NCBI RefSeq assembly: GCF_000828055.2
Contig: NZ_CP010523.2
Coordinates: 3,162,001-3,226,000 of the forward strand
Source of the DNA: Klebsiella variicola
GTDB taxonomy: Bacteria; Pseudomonadota; Gammaproteobacteria; Enterobacterales; Enterobacteriaceae
DNA length: 64,000 nt
Direction of reading: 5' to 3'
A program made the translations under genes and the position numbers. Under the pieces are notes generated by a model. The model made no database searches. It was given only the letters and a program-made list of their open reading frames with translations, and was not told where the DNA came from. This document shows, one piece after another, positions 25,739 through 39,307 of the stretch (position 1 is its first letter; each line of letters starts with the position of its first letter).

Positions 25739-26506
25739 TTATTCTGCTTCGGGCATCCGTTTTTTAATATCCTGCGCCTCTTCTCCCGGCGGCGAGAGCG
25801 GCCCGCACAGGCGCTGCGTCAACCAGCAGGCCACCGTGACCAACAGCCAGGAGATCAGCGTGGCGACAATGAGATCCAGCGGCCAGTGCATGCCCAGCGC
25901 CAGGCGACTGCCCATCACCGCCGTCGCCCATACCAGCAGCACGGCGACCGTGCCCCAACGCCGACGCGGCCACAGCAGCCCGGCGGCCAGCAGCGCCCAG
26001 CTGGCGGCGAACATCGTGTGACCCGACGGGAAAGCAAAGCCTGTCTCTTTCTGCCAGTGCTTGCGTAAAAACGGCGGAATGTCCTGCGCCTGCGCCAGCT
26101 GGGCATGCACCAGTTTAGCGCGTTCTTTACGCTTCAACGCATAGAATTGCGTCACCGGCACCTGTCTTGAGTTTTCCAGCCAGATGACAAAGGGTCTCGG
26201 CTCCTGAACCCGCGCTTTGACCCAGGATTTAACCCCCTGTCCCACCAGGATGGCGGCGGCAAGAATCAGGAACAGGATCAGTGCCGCGCGCAGCCGGTAG
26301 CGAAGACACCAGAGAAACCAGCCGCACAGTGCAACATGCGTGATAATTCCCCACGGCTGCGTCACCGTTTCCGTCACCCACCAGAGGGTTTTCAACATAG
26401 CAACCGGCAGTCCTGGCTGCCACAGCCAACCAGACAGCCAGACCGTAACAGGCATAACAAGCAGCAGCGCTGCCGCGAGAGCGGTTCGTCGGGCAATCAA
26501 CAGCAT
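25739..26506 (-). CDS. pgpB: Phosphatidylglycerophosphatase B / undecaprenyl-PP phosphatase
   Basis: The 255-residue multi-spanning PAP2 phosphatase makes phosphatidylglycerol and recycles undecaprenyl phosphate. The three PAP2 motifs are KARVQEPRP (about 97-105), FPSGHTMFAA (about 161-170) and SRLALGMHWPLD (about 205-216). The start MLLIARRTALAAALLLVMPV is preceded by AAGGAGAG and matches E. coli PgpB, so a frame extending 44 residues upstream was rejected. It is divergent from ribA. Confidence 0.95.
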   Translation of the reverse strand: MLLIARRTALAAALLLVMPVTVWLSGWLWQPGLPVAMLKTLWWVTETVTQPWGIITHVALCGWFLWCLRYRLRAALILFLILAAAILVGQGVKSWVKARVQEPRPFVIWLENSRQVPVTQFYALKRKERAKLVHAQLAQAQDIPPFLRKHWQKETGFAFPSGHTMFAASWALLAAGLLWPRRRWGTVAVLLVWATAVMGSRLALGMHWPLDLIVATLISWLLVTVACWLTQRLCGPLSPPGEEAQDIKKRMPEAE

Positions 26507-26669
26507 TTTCTCTCCTTCTCCTTGTAGATGAACATCATAGCGGAAAGTAGTTCGTTTGTGCGCTTTCCACGCGGCTAACCGTTCGCGATTAGGAGAACGT
26601 CCCGGCCTTGTGGCAAAATAGCGGCAAACAGAAAGCACATTCAGGTGCTGACAGAATCTGGAGAATCAC

Positions 26670-27272
26670 ATGCAGCTTAAACGTGTGGCAGAAGCCAAAC
26701 TGCCAACCCCATGGGGCGATTTCCTGATGGTGGGTTTTGAAGAACTGGCAACCGGACAAGATCATGTCGCGCTGGTGTATGGCGATATCTCGGGGCAGTC
26801 GCCGGTCCTGGCCCGCGTCCATTCAGAGTGTTTGACGGGCGATGCCCTGTTTAGCCTGCGCTGTGATTGCGGCTTTCAGCTGGAAGCGGCCCTGTCGCAT
26901 ATCGCCGAAGAAGGTCGGGGGATCCTGCTCTATCACCGCCAGGAAGGACGCAACATTGGTTTATTGAATAAAATCCGCGCCTACGCGCTGCAGGATCAGG
27001 GCTACGACACCGTTGAGGCGAACCATCAGCTGGGCTTCGCCGCCGATGAGCGCGACTTCACCCTGTGCGCCGATATGTTCAAACTGCTCAACGTTGAGCA
27101 GGTTCGGTTATTAACCAATAACCCGAAAAAAGTGGAAATTCTTACCGAAGCCGGGATCAACATTGTGGAGCGGGTACCGCTGATCGTCGGGCGTAACCCG
27201 AAAAATGCTCACTACCTGGATACTAAAGCCGCCAAAATGGGCCATTTGCTGAACAGCAAGCCGGCGGAATAA
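26670..27272 (+). CDS. ribA: GTP cyclohydrolase II
   Basis: The 200-residue enzyme opens GTP in the first step of riboflavin synthesis. Zinc-binding Cys residues are in the [18 protein letters not shown] segment, the GTP site includes [10 protein letters not shown], and TNNPKKVE is near residue 150. Length is close to the 196 of E. coli RibA. It stands alone and shares a bidirectional terminator with acnA. Confidence 0.97.
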   Translation: MQLKRVAEAKLPTPWGDFLMVGFEELATGQDHVALVYGDISGQSPVLARVHSECLTGDALFSLRCDCGFQLEAALSHIAEEGRGILLYHRQEGRNIGLLNKIRAYALQDQGYDTVEANHQLGFAADERDFTLCADMFKLLNVEQVRLLTNNPKKVEILTEAGINIVERVPLIVGRNPKNAHYLDTKAAKMGHLLNSKPAE

Positions 27273-27290
27273 ACCGATTGAATAAAAGAG

Positions 27291-27318
27291 AAAGGGCCAG
27301 CGATGCTGGCCCTTTGTT

Positions 27319-27320
<2 letters not shown>
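27291..27320. terminator. Bidirectional terminator between ribA and acnA
   Basis: AAAGGGCCAGC at 27291-27301 pairs perfectly with GCTGGCCCTTT at 27305-27315 around a GAT loop, with GTTTT on the forward side and A/T-rich bases on the other. Confidence 0.85.
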
Positions 27321-29991
<2,671 letters not shown>

Positions 29992-30381
29992 AGCTCCTCC
30001 TTTATCTCAGGGATGGCATACCCTGATTCTCCTCAGGGTCTCCATTAAAGATAACACATACCGAGCATAACACTTTGATAACAACCCAAATTGCTAAATG
30101 CGCCGAGGTCGACAGTGATTAATAGGGAATTATCCTGGAATCGGAGAAATAGCACCAAAATAGTGCAGAAGCGATGATAAAGACGATATTGTATTAGTAC
30201 ACGAGGACAAAAAAAGAGCTAATCGGCCAGCTGGCTATGATTAGCTCTTGTGAGTGATTTCAGATTGGATGAATCCAGCGGCAAAATATATTCTCCCTGT
30301 ATTGCCGGTCACTGATTTTATATTACAGTTTCCTTTCACTGTCATAAAAATGACATGTATCTACAACGATGACCTACAGCT
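29992..30381. other. acnA upstream region
   Basis: No gene was found here. The stretch must hold the acnA promoters on the reverse strand. It is AT-rich, carries a clear reverse-strand terminator at 30208-30249 for the small gene upstream, and no open frame with a ribosome-binding site. Regulator boxes expected from E. coli (SoxS, FNR/ArcA, CRP) could not be assigned with confidence. Confidence 0.5.
30208..30249 (-). terminator. Reverse-strand terminator between ymiA-like gene and acnA
   Basis: AAGAGCTAATC at 30214-30224 pairs with GATTAGCTCTT at 30239-30249. On the reverse strand the hairpin is followed by a run of eight T residues. It should end the cysB-ymiA transcript before the acnA promoter. 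Confidence 0.8.
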
Positions 30382-30549
30382 TTAGCTGACAATCCAGATG
30401 TTGCAGATGGTAAGCGCGATGATGCTCCAGAACATCGCCAGCCCTACCAACACTACGCCCCATACGCGACTACGCAGAACGGGATCGATTTCGGTTTTGT
30501 CATTCTCGTATGACATCGCCAGTTTCATGTAATCGATATTACTTATCAT
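30382..30549 (-). CDS. YmiA family small membrane protein
   Basis: ATG at 30549 opens a 55-codon frame beginning MISNIDYMKLAMSYENDKTE. After R-S-R-V-W it runs into one hydrophobic helix (GVVLVGLAMFWSIIALTICN) and stops at 30382. The layout (polar N-terminus, single C-terminal helix with F-W) and the place between cysB and acnA on the same strand match the E. coli ymiA/yciX small genes. AAttGGTGGTGAC upstream gives a GGTG ribosome site. Function unknown. Confidence 0.65.
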   Translation of the reverse strand: MISNIDYMKLAMSYENDKTEIDPVLRSRVWGVVLVGLAMFWSIIALTICNIWIVS

Positions 30550-30753
30550 ATTGTCACCACCAATTGCTCAAATCATCAGGTACAGATAAATCTTAATTAT
30601 GGATAAAAGATTAATCCAGTGAATTTAGGCCTGATGGAATATATTTAACCGGTTATTTGATCGCGGCGGGCATAATGACAAACGTGTTGCCATAAATTAT
30701 TAATTTTGTGATTGGTTCGAGGTTTAAGATGTTAAATTAGGACCATGATAGTC

Positions 30754-30790
30754 AATGGCACTCCCCACAGGGAATGCCATTATTTTTTTA
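30754..30790 (+). terminator. Terminator-like hairpin with T-run on the forward strand at the cysB 3' end
   Basis: AATGGCA...TCCC at 30754-30765 pairs with GGGA...TGCCATT at 30770-30781 with one mismatch, then a T-run on the forward strand (30783-30789). It sits just beyond the cysB stop, but its polarity is opposite to cysB, which runs on the reverse strand. On the reverse strand only A residues precede it and no T-run follows. Confidence 0.6.
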
Positions 30791-30794
30791 AGGG

Positions 30795-32110
<1,316 letters not shown>

Positions 32111-34714
32111 TTACTTTTTGGCTTCAGTCCATTTACCGTCAATAAAGAAGGCTGACCAGCCGGTCGCTTTGCCCTCTTTTTCGGAAGCCACATACTGCTG
32201 TTTCGTTTTACGGCTAAAGCGCACCAGCGTTTTATTACCTTCCGGATCCTGCTGCGGCGCATCGGCGAGATAGCGCAGTTTTTCCGGCAGACGATCGCGG
32301 AAGCGGTACAGCTCTTCCACCAGCGGCGCACGCGTTTCCCGTGATTTCGGGAAGGTGTTGGCCGCCAGGAAGACACCCGCCGCCCCGTCGCGCAACACAA
32401 AGTACGCGTCAGACTTCTCGCACGGCAGCTCCGGCAGCGGCACCGGATCTTCCTTCGGCGGAGCCACTTCGCCGTTGCGCAGGATCTTACGCGTGTTCTT
32501 ACACTCGTCGTTGGTACAGGCCATGTACTTGCCGAAACGCCCCATTTTCAGGTGCATTTCAGAACCGCACTTCTCGCACTCCACTACCGGACCGTCATAG
32601 CCCTTGATGCGGAACTCGCCTTCTTCAATCTCATAGCCGTCACAGGTCGGGTTATTACCACACACGTGCAGTTTACGCTTAGGATCGATAAGGTAGCTGT
32701 CCATTGCGGTCCCGCACTTCTGACAGCGACGTTTGGCACGCAGCGCGTTGGTTTCCGCGTCATCGCCTTCCAGCACGTTGAGGACTTCGTTTTCCGGCAC
32801 CAGGTTGATGGTGGTTTTGCAACGCTCTTTCGGCGGCAGAGCATAGCCCGAACAGCCGAGGAAAACACCGGTGCTGGCGGTACGGATGCCCATTTTACGT
32901 CCACAGGTCGGGCAGTCGATGCTGGTAAGCACCATCGGGTTCGGCTGCATGCCGCCCTCTTCCGGATCTTTCTCTGCGGTCTCCAGCTGAGTGGTAAAAT
33001 CGCCGAAGAAGTGGTTCAGCACCTCTTTCCATTCGGCCTGGTGGTTGGCTACCTGGTCGAGACGATCTTCCATCTGCGCGGTGAAGTCGTAGTTCATCAG
33101 ATCGCGGAAGTTTTCTTCCAGCCGATCGGTGACGATTTCGCCCATTTTCTCCGCGTAAAAACGACGGTTTTCCACCCGCACGTAGCCGCGATCCTGAATG
33201 GTCGAGATGATCGAAGCGTAGGTGGAAGGACGGCCGATGCCGCGTTTTTCCAGCTCTTTGACCAGTGAAGCTTCGCTGAAGCGCGCCGGCGGCTTGGTAA
33301 AGTGCTGCGCAGGCGTCAGCTCCACCAGGCTCAGGCGGTCGCCCTGTTTGACCACCGGTAGCGTCCGGTCTTCATCGCCCTTGCGCAGCGCCGGCATGAC
33401 TTTGGTCCAGCCGTCGAAACGTAAGGTACGACCGCGTGCTTTCAGTTTGAAATCGCCCGCCGCCACGGTCAGCGTGGTGGAATCGTATTGCGCCGGCGTC
33501 ATCTGACAGGCGACAAACTGGCGCCAGATCAGCTGATAGAGCTTCTGCGCATCGGCTTCCATATCTTTCAGCGTTTCCGCCAGCACGCTCACATCAGAAG
33601 GACGAATCGCTTCGTGCGCTTCCTGCGAGTTTTCTTTGCTGGCGTACTGGTTAGCGCTCTCCGGCAGATATTTTTTGCCAAAGTTGTCGCTGATATAACC
33701 GCGAACCATGTTCAGCGCGTCCTGACTCAGGTTGGTGGAGTCGGTACGCATATAGGTGATGTGCCCCGCCTCATAGAGACGTTGAGCCATCATCATGGTC
33801 TTTTTCACGCCGAAGCCGAGACGGGTGCTGGCCGCCTGCTGCAGCGTGGAGGTGATGAACGGCGCGCCCGGCTTGCTGCTGGTCGGCTTGTCTTCTCGCT
33901 CCAGCACGCTGTAGCTGGCTTTTTCCAGCAGCGATACCGCCGCCATGGTCTCATCACGGCTGACCGGACGGAACGGCTTATCGTCTTTATGGGTCACCTG
34001 CAGAGGCAGCGCGTCGCCGCCTGGCGTGGTGGTGCTGGCATCAACTTCCCAGTACTCTTCCGGGACGAAGGCTTTGATTTCACGCTCACGTTCCACCACC
34101 AGGCGGACCGCAACGGACTGCACGCGCCCGGCAGAAAGACCACGGGCAATTTTCTTCCACAGCAGCGGCGAGACCATATAGCCCACCACGCGGTCCATAA
34201 AGCGGCGCGCCTGCTGGGCGTTAACCCGATCGATATTCAGTTCGCCCGGCTTTTCGAAGGCCTGACGAATAGCGTTTTTGGTGATCTCATTGAACACCAC
34301 GCGGCTGTAACGCTGTTCATCGCCGCCGATCACTTCCCGCAGGTGCCAGGCAATGGCTTCCCCTTCGCGGTCAAGGTCGGTTGCGAGATAGATGTGGTCA
34401 GCTTTTTCCGCCAACTGTTTGAGTTCTGAAACTACCTTTTCTTTACCCGGAAGTACTTCATAGTGCGCATTCCAGTCATGCCATGGGTCCACGCCCATGC
34501 GGTTAACCAGAGCACCACGTTCGTCCTTTTTAGGCTTTTTAGCCCCTTTGGTGGCGGTAGAGTCGGTGCTCTTTTTGGAAGCTGATCCACTGGTCGGCAA
34601 ATCGCGGATATGACCGACGCTGGATTTCACCACGTAGTCATTACCCAGATACTTATTGATCGTTTTGGCTTTTGCCGGGGACTCAACGATAACGAGAGCT
34701 TTACCCATATTCAC
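32111..34714 (-). CDS. topA: DNA topoisomerase I
   Basis: The 867-residue type IA enzyme relaxes negative supercoils. The TOPRIM domain ([32 protein letters not shown] near residue 111) is followed by the cleavage domain with active Tyr in [11 protein letters not shown] (about 319). Several C-terminal four-Cys zinc ribbons begin at [18 protein letters not shown] and CEKCGSEM. Length matches E. coli TopA (865). It is divergent from yciN. Confidence 0.98.
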   Translation of the reverse strand: MNMGKALVIVESPAKAKTINKYLGNDYVVKSSVGHIRDLPTSGSASKKSTDSTATKGAKKPKKDERGALVNRMGVDPWHDWNAHYEVLPGKEKVVSELKQLAEKADHIYLATDLDREGEAIAWHLREVIGGDEQRYSRVVFNEITKNAIRQAFEKPGELNIDRVNAQQARRFMDRVVGYMVSPLLWKKIARGLSAGRVQSVAVRLVVEREREIKAFVPEEYWEVDASTTTPGGDALPLQVTHKDDKPFRPVSRDETMAAVSLLEKASYSVLEREDKPTSSKPGAPFITSTLQQAASTRLGFGVKKTMMMAQRLYEAGHITYMRTDSTNLSQDALNMVRGYISDNFGKKYLPESANQYASKENSQEAHEAIRPSDVSVLAETLKDMEADAQKLYQLIWRQFVACQMTPAQYDSTTLTVAAGDFKLKARGRTLRFDGWTKVMPALRKGDEDRTLPVVKQGDRLSLVELTPAQHFTKPPARFSEASLVKELEKRGIGRPSTYASIISTIQDRGYVRVENRRFYAEKMGEIVTDRLEENFRDLMNYDFTAQMEDRLDQVANHQAEWKEVLNHFFGDFTTQLETAEKDPEEGGMQPNPMVLTSIDCPTCGRKMGIRTASTGVFLGCSGYALPPKERCKTTINLVPENEVLNVLEGDDAETNALRAKRRCQKCGTAMDSYLIDPKRKLHVCGNNPTCDGYEIEEGEFRIKGYDGPVVECEKCGSEMHLKMGRFGKYMACTNDECKNTRKILRNGEVAPPKEDPVPLPELPCEKSDAYFVLRDGAAGVFLAANTFPKSRETRAPLVEELYRFRDRLPEKLRYLADAPQQDPEGNKTLVRFSRKTKQQYVASEKEGKATGWSAFFIDGKWTEAKK

Positions 34715-35114
34715 CTTTACCTAATTTGATTCATCCAGGAATACATCGCACATTCATACACCCTCCACTGGCGACTGCCTCATATGTTGCGGCACCGTCG
34801 GTGAATATCAACCCTGAACACCCGCTTCATCTCCGTAAAACCAGGCGTTTGAGTTTGCTGACTTTTTTGCGTCAGGTGACATAGCACGAAGAATTTTTGG
34901 CCGAATGTCAAGCAAATCTGTTGCCAGATCGCCGAAAGCGTCACACTGTACCTGATAAAATTCGTTACGCAACTTTATTAGCATGCAAAAGCGAAACCTG
35001 CCAGTAAACGGCTGTTTCTCCACTGGTTACGATTACCCCTGTTTTGTCCATGGAAAATTTGCCCCACGCCGCCGCGCGGCGTAAACTACGCGCGGAGAAA
35101 AAGAGGAGTCCGTT
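34715..35114. promoter_or_regulatory. topA/yciN divergent upstream region
   Basis: No convincing gene lies here; a short reverse-strand frame around 34808-35023 has neither a ribosome-binding site nor a known product. In E. coli topA has several promoters, including a heat-shock one, in the matching place. A perfect inverted repeat, ACGCCGC at 35066-35072 with GCGGCGT at 35076-35082, lies near yciN, whose AGAGGAG ribosome site is at 35101-35107. Confidence 0.45.
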
Positions 35115-35366
35115 ATGCAAGGTACAACCCAACCTATCGATCGCCAGACGCTGCTCGAAAAAGCCAACAAACTTATTCGCGAACATGAGGATACGTTAGC
35201 CGGTATCGAAGCCACCGACGTCGTTCAGCGCAACAATGTCCTGGTGTTTAGCGGTGAGTTTTATCTTGACGAGCAGGGTTTACCGACGCCGAAGAGTACG
35301 GCGGTATTTAACATGTTTAAGTACCTCGCCCACGAGCTGTCGGACAAGTATCACCTGGTCGATTAA
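35115..35366 (+). CDS. yciN: YciN, DUF2498 family protein
   Basis: The 83-residue protein matches E. coli YciN in length and position between topA and sohB. It starts [20 protein letters not shown] with an N-terminal helix, followed by a beta region ([20 protein letters not shown]). Function is unknown. AGAGGAG precedes the ATG. Confidence 0.93.
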   Translation: MQGTTQPIDRQTLLEKANKLIREHEDTLAGIEATDVVQRNNVLVFSGEFYLDEQGLPTPKSTAVFNMFKYLAHELSDKYHLVD

Positions 35367-35380
35367 GGCCGGTGGAAACG

Positions 35381-35408
35381 ATAACGCGAGGCCCTGGCCT
35401 CGCGTTAT
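35381..35408. terminator. Bidirectional terminator between yciN and sohB
   Basis: ATAACGCGAGGC at 35381-35392 and GCCTCGCGTTAT at 35397-35408 form a perfect 12-pair stem around CCTG. Confidence 0.75.
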
Positions 35409-35413
35409 GTTGT

Positions 35414-36460
35414 TTACATCAGCGGTTTCTGACCGCGCTGCCACCAGCGCAGCAGAAGTCGATCGGCGCTCTCCGCGGCGCTACCGGTGAAGCGGTCGAG
35501 CATTTTCTTACGCTGTTGATAACGCACCCCGATCACCTCGTGGCTCTCCATGAGCCCCAGCAACAGCTCATCGCTGGTTTCAACCGCATCCACCAGCCCT
35601 TTTTCCAGCGCCTGCACCCCGTACCAGTGCTCGCCGGTAGCTACCTGCTCAATATCAAGTCCCGGACGCATCCGATGGACGAAATCCTTGAACAGATGGT
35701 GCGTCTCATTGAGATCCTCACGGAACTTGCGCCGCCCTTCTTCGGTATTTTCGCCCAGCATAGTAAGCGTCCGTTTGTACTGCCCGGCGGTATGCAGTTC
35801 GATATCAATATCTTTGTTCTTAAGGAAGCGATGGAGGTTAGGGATCTGCGCCACCACGCCAATGGAGCCAAGGATCGCAAACGGCGCCGACACAATTTTG
35901 TTGGCCACGCAAGCCATCATATAGCCGCCGCTGGCCGCCACTTTGTCAACCGCCACCGTCAGCGGGATCTGTTTGTCGCGCAACCGCTGCAGCTGAGAGG
36001 CTGCCAGCCCGTAACCGTGCACCACCCCGCCGGGGCTTTCCAGACGAATCACCACCTGGTCACGCGCTTTCGCCGCCGCCAGTACCGCCGTGATCTCTTC
36101 CCGCAGGCTGTTGACCTCATGGGCATCCATACTGCCTTTGAAATCCAGCACCCAGGCGCGCGGCTTGCCTTCCGGCTCCACGTTACCCAGCTTCGCCCGC
36201 GCTTTCGCGGCCTTCGCCTCTTGTTTTTGCTTTTTCTTCTGCGCTTTATGCCACTGTTTCTGCTGCGGGCCGTCAAGCAGCGCCACCGCCAGCGATTCCT
36301 TCATCTCTTTGTAATGCTCGCTAAGATTGGTCACCCGCAGTTCGCCGCGCTGCTTCTTACGCTGGGCCAGGTTGACGATAATAGCGGCAATCACCGCGAT
36401 AGCGACGACAACCGTCGCGATCTTGGCTAAAAATAAGCCGTACTGAGCAAGTAATTCCAC
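35414..36460 (-). CDS. sohB: SohB, inner-membrane S49 family protease
   Basis: The 348-residue protein has an N-terminal membrane helix (LFLAKIATVVVAIAVIAAIIV), a charged Lys/Gln-rich coiled region and the ClpP-like S49 domain. The catalytic Ser is in KVAASGGYMMAC and the fold marker GSIGVV follows. In E. coli it is a multicopy suppressor of degP loss. A GTG at 36460 with AAGGTG upstream gives the E. coli-like N-terminus (M/VELLAQYGLFLA), so an ATG 15 codons further upstream was rejected. Confidence 0.94.
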   Translation of the reverse strand: MELLAQYGLFLAKIATVVVAIAVIAAIIVNLAQRKKQRGELRVTNLSEHYKEMKESLAVALLDGPQQKQWHKAQKKKQKQEAKAAKARAKLGNVEPEGKPRAWVLDFKGSMDAHEVNSLREEITAVLAAAKARDQVVIRLESPGGVVHGYGLAASQLQRLRDKQIPLTVAVDKVAASGGYMMACVANKIVSAPFAILGSIGVVAQIPNLHRFLKNKDIDIELHTAGQYKRTLTMLGENTEEGRRKFREDLNETHHLFKDFVHRMRPGLDIEQVATGEHWYGVQALEKGLVDAVETSDELLLGLMESHEVIGVRYQQRKKMLDRFTGSAAESADRLLLRWWQRGQKPLM

Positions 36461-36715
36461 GTTTTCACCTTGTGTAAAGCACTGACGTTGCTGCACAGTG
36501 TACATCAGCCCCTGGCGAGAAGTCTTTGTGCTTTGTGTCTTGTGCGCAGCGGATTCCGTTTTTTTTCAGCGAGACTGAAATCGTTGCAAGATATTAATTT
36601 TCTGAATACTTTCCGCTTCGCCGATTGCAATGGCGAGCACTTTCAGGCATAACAGCGCAAAAGTGAGATACCAAAGATGAAGCGCGATCGGGAACCGATC
36701 GCCCAAGGAGTCGCC

Positions 36716-37477
36716 GTGCATTATCAACCGCAACGCCACTTGCTGAAAGATCGCATCATCCTGGTCACCGGCGCCAGTGACGGGATTGGTCGTGAAGCGG
36801 CCCTGACCTACGCGCGCTATAGCGCCAGCGTGATTCTGCTTGGCCGCAACGACGAAAAACTGCGCGCCGTCGCCCAGGAGATTGAACGCGAGGGCGGCCT
36901 TCCCGCCCGCTGGTTTACCCTCGACCTGCTAACCTGCACGCCGCAGGCGTGCCAGCAGCTGGCGCAGCAGATAAGTATGCACTATCCCCGTCTTGACGGC
37001 GTGCTGCACAACGCCGGCCTGCTCGGCGACATCTGCCCCATGGACGAGCAGAAGCCGGAGGTCTGGCAGCAGGTGATGCAGGTGAACGTCAATGGCACTT
37101 TTATGCTGACCCAGGCGCTTCTTCCTTTATTACTCCGTTCGGATGCGGGCTCGCTGGTCTTCACCTCGTCCAGCGTTGGCCGTCAGGGCCGCGCCAACTG
37201 GGGCGCCTATGCGGTCTCCAAATTCGCCACCGAAGGGATGATGCAGGTGCTGGCCGACGAGTACCAAAGCCGTCATCTGCGGGTGAACTGCATCAACCCC
37301 GGCGGCACCCGCACCGGGATGCGCGCCAGCGCCTTCCCGACGGAAGATCCGCTAAAACTGAAGACCCCCGCTGACATTATGCCCGTCTATCTGTGGCTGA
37401 TGGGTGACGACAGTCGCCGCAAGACGGGAATGACCTTTGACGCCCAACCGGGCCGTAAGCCAGGAATTGCCCAATGA
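36716..37477 (+). CDS. yciK: YciK, short-chain dehydrogenase
   Basis: The 253-residue SDR has the nucleotide motif TGASDGIGREA near residues 18-28, NAG in LHNAGLLG and the catalytic Ser with Y-x-x-x-K in WGAYAVSKFA. GTG at 36716 follows AAGGAG at 36705-36710 and gives the HYQPQRHLL start as in E. coli; the upstream ATG at 36677 was rejected. Its substrate is unknown. Its last four bases overlap btuR, so the two are coupled. Confidence 0.93.
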   Translation: MHYQPQRHLLKDRIILVTGASDGIGREAALTYARYSASVILLGRNDEKLRAVAQEIEREGGLPARWFTLDLLTCTPQACQQLAQQISMHYPRLDGVLHNAGLLGDICPMDEQKPEVWQQVMQVNVNGTFMLTQALLPLLLRSDAGSLVFTSSSVGRQGRANWGAYAVSKFATEGMMQVLADEYQSRHLRVNCINPGGTRTGMRASAFPTEDPLKLKTPADIMPVYLWLMGDDSRRKTGMTFDAQPGRKPGIAQ

Positions 37478-38064
37478 GTGATGAACGCTACCGCGAACGC
37501 CAGCAGCGGCTGAAAGATAAAGTTGACGCCCGGGTGGCGGCAGCCCAGGACGAACGCGGCATTGTGATGGTCTTTACCGGCAACGGCAAAGGCAAAACCA
37601 CCGCCGCCTTTGGCACCGCGACCCGCGCCGTCGGCCACGGCAAAAAAGTCGGCGTGATCCAGTTTATTAAGGGGACCTGGCCTAACGGTGAGCGTAACCT
37701 GCTGGAACCCCACGGCGTCGAATTTCAGGTGATGGCGACAGGCTTCACCTGGAACACCCAGGATCGCGACAGCGACACCGCCGCCTGTCTGGCGGTCTGG
37801 GAGCATGCCCGCCGTATGCTGGCTGACGACCAGCTCGATCTGGTGCTGCTGGATGAGCTGACTTACATGGTGGCGTACGATTACCTGCCGCTGGAGTCGG
37901 TGCTAAGCGCCCTGCGTGAGCGTCCTGCCCATCAGTCGGTGATCATTACCGGCCGCGGCTGCCATCGCGATATTATTGAACTGGCGGATACCGTCAGCGA
38001 ACTGCGTCCTGTCAAGCATGCGTTTGATGCCGGGATCAAAGCGCAGATGGGAATTGACTACTGA
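37474..38064 (+). CDS. btuR: Corrinoid adenosyltransferase
   Basis: The 196-residue BtuR/CobA enzyme adds the adenosyl group to cob(I)alamin using ATP. The P-loop GNGKGKTTAAFG is at about residues 36-47, and the family motifs FIKGTWPNGE and VLLDELTYMV follow. It overlaps yciK by four bases (ATGA). Length equals E. coli BtuR. Confidence 0.97.
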   Translation: MSDERYRERQQRLKDKVDARVAAAQDERGIVMVFTGNGKGKTTAAFGTATRAVGHGKKVGVIQFIKGTWPNGERNLLEPHGVEFQVMATGFTWNTQDRDSDTAACLAVWEHARRMLADDQLDLVLLDELTYMVAYDYLPLESVLSALRERPAHQSVIITGRGCHRDIIELADTVSELRPVKHAFDAGIKAQMGIDY

Positions 38065-38090
38065 GGGCCTGATACGGCGAAAGGCAGGAC

Positions 38091-38118
38091 GCGTTCCGGC
38101 GGCAATCCACCGGAACGC
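38091..38118. terminator. Hairpin between convergent btuR and rluB
   Basis: GCGTTCCGG at 38091-38099 pairs with CCGGAACGC at 38110-38118. There is no strong T-run, but the convergent location supports a shared terminator. Confidence 0.6.
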
Positions 38119-38124
38119 ACAACA

Positions 38125-39027
38125 TTAACCGTTGGTCTTATTGCGAGTACTGGAACGACGATTGCTGTTGTTACCCTGGCGCGGGTTAGCGCTGGTCTGG
38201 CTGTGACGCTTCACCGCCCGACGGATCTGATTGGCTTTCATCCGGCGACGGTCTTTCTCGACGGCAACTTTAGAACTGGTTTCCGGCGTCAGCTCCACCA
38301 GCTCGCGCAGGTAGTTGGTCTGCGCCAGGTCCAGTTCGGTATAGCCGCCGCGCGGCAGGCCTTTCGGCAGCAGAATATCGCCATAGCGCACGCGGATCAG
38401 ACGGCTGACCTGCACGCCGACCGCTTCCCACAGGCGACGCACTTCGCGGTTACGCCCTTCGGTCAGGGTGACGTTGTACCACTGGTTAATCCCTTCACCG
38501 CCGGTGAATTTGATGGTTTTAAATGCTGCCGGACCATCTTCTAACTGCACGCCACGAGACAGCTGACGCAGCTTATCATCATCCACCTGGCCGAAAACGC
38601 GAACGGCGTACTCACGCTCGACTTCACGGCTCGGATGCATCAGGCGGTTGGCCAGTTCGCCATCGGTGGTGAACAGCAGCAGGCCACAGGTGTTCACGTC
38701 CAGACGGCCAACGGCAATCCAGCGCGCGCCGCGCAGTTTTGGCAGGCGATCAAACACCGTCGGGCGCCCTTCCGGATCGTTGCGGGTGCACAGCTCGCCT
38801 TCCGGCTTATAGTAAGCCAGCACGCGACAGATCTGCTCAGCAGACTCTTTCACCGAGATCAGATGACCATCGATACGAATTTTTAAACCGGGGACGATTT
38901 CCACACGATCGCCGAGGGTGGCGATTTTTCCGTCGACGCTGACGCGGCCAGCTTCGATTTTCGCTTCAATTTCACGGCGGGAGCCGTGGCCGGCGCGGGC
39001 CAGCACTTTTTGCAGTTTCTCGCTCAT
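38125..39027 (-). CDS. rluB: 23S rRNA pseudouridine(2605) synthase RluB
   Basis: The 300-residue enzyme has an N-terminal S4 RNA-binding domain ([20 protein letters not shown]), the RsuA-type catalytic motif [17 protein letters not shown] with the essential Asp, and a basic Arg/Lys/Ser/Asn-rich C-terminal tail (about 260-300) that varies among species. It follows E. coli RluB closely. The start is preceded by AAGGAAG. Confidence 0.96.
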   Translation of the reverse strand: MSEKLQKVLARAGHGSRREIEAKIEAGRVSVDGKIATLGDRVEIVPGLKIRIDGHLISVKESAEQICRVLAYYKPEGELCTRNDPEGRPTVFDRLPKLRGARWIAVGRLDVNTCGLLLFTTDGELANRLMHPSREVEREYAVRVFGQVDDDKLRQLSRGVQLEDGPAAFKTIKFTGGEGINQWYNVTLTEGRNREVRRLWEAVGVQVSRLIRVRYGDILLPKGLPRGGYTELDLAQTNYLRELVELTPETSSKVAVEKDRRRMKANQIRRAVKRHSQTSANPRQGNNSNRRSSTRNKTNG

Positions 39028-39307
39028 TGAGCTTCCTTAAGGTGTCGCCTTCCCAGGCGTCTGGTATGCTTTATGAAACAATGAGGCCTGTATGAACAAC
39101 TCATTGTTACGTATATACTTTTTACGTAAAGTCTCGCTGGCATGCGCAAAACATTCACCGCGAGCCCGTAATCGTGGCCGAACATACTACACTAACTTCG
39201 TCGGGAAAGCTTCTGTTCGCCGCATCGCGCCTTGAGTATGGAACAGATTTTCCTCATTCTCCTGTGCGCCTTCACACATAGAGATCTTTACCGGACAGTG
39301 ATCCTCC

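Noticed and set aside
33488-34429. 313-codon forward open frame inside topA
   Set aside because: It is antisense to the conserved topoisomerase gene, with no ribosome-binding site and no recognisable domain.
34808-35023. 71-codon reverse open frame upstream of topA
   Set aside because: No ribosome-binding site, no known product, and it occupies the expected topA promoter region.
35372-36430. 352-codon forward open frame
   Set aside because: It is antisense to sohB, a clear full-length conserved gene, and its Arg/His/Gln-rich composition is typical of shadow frames in GC-rich DNA.
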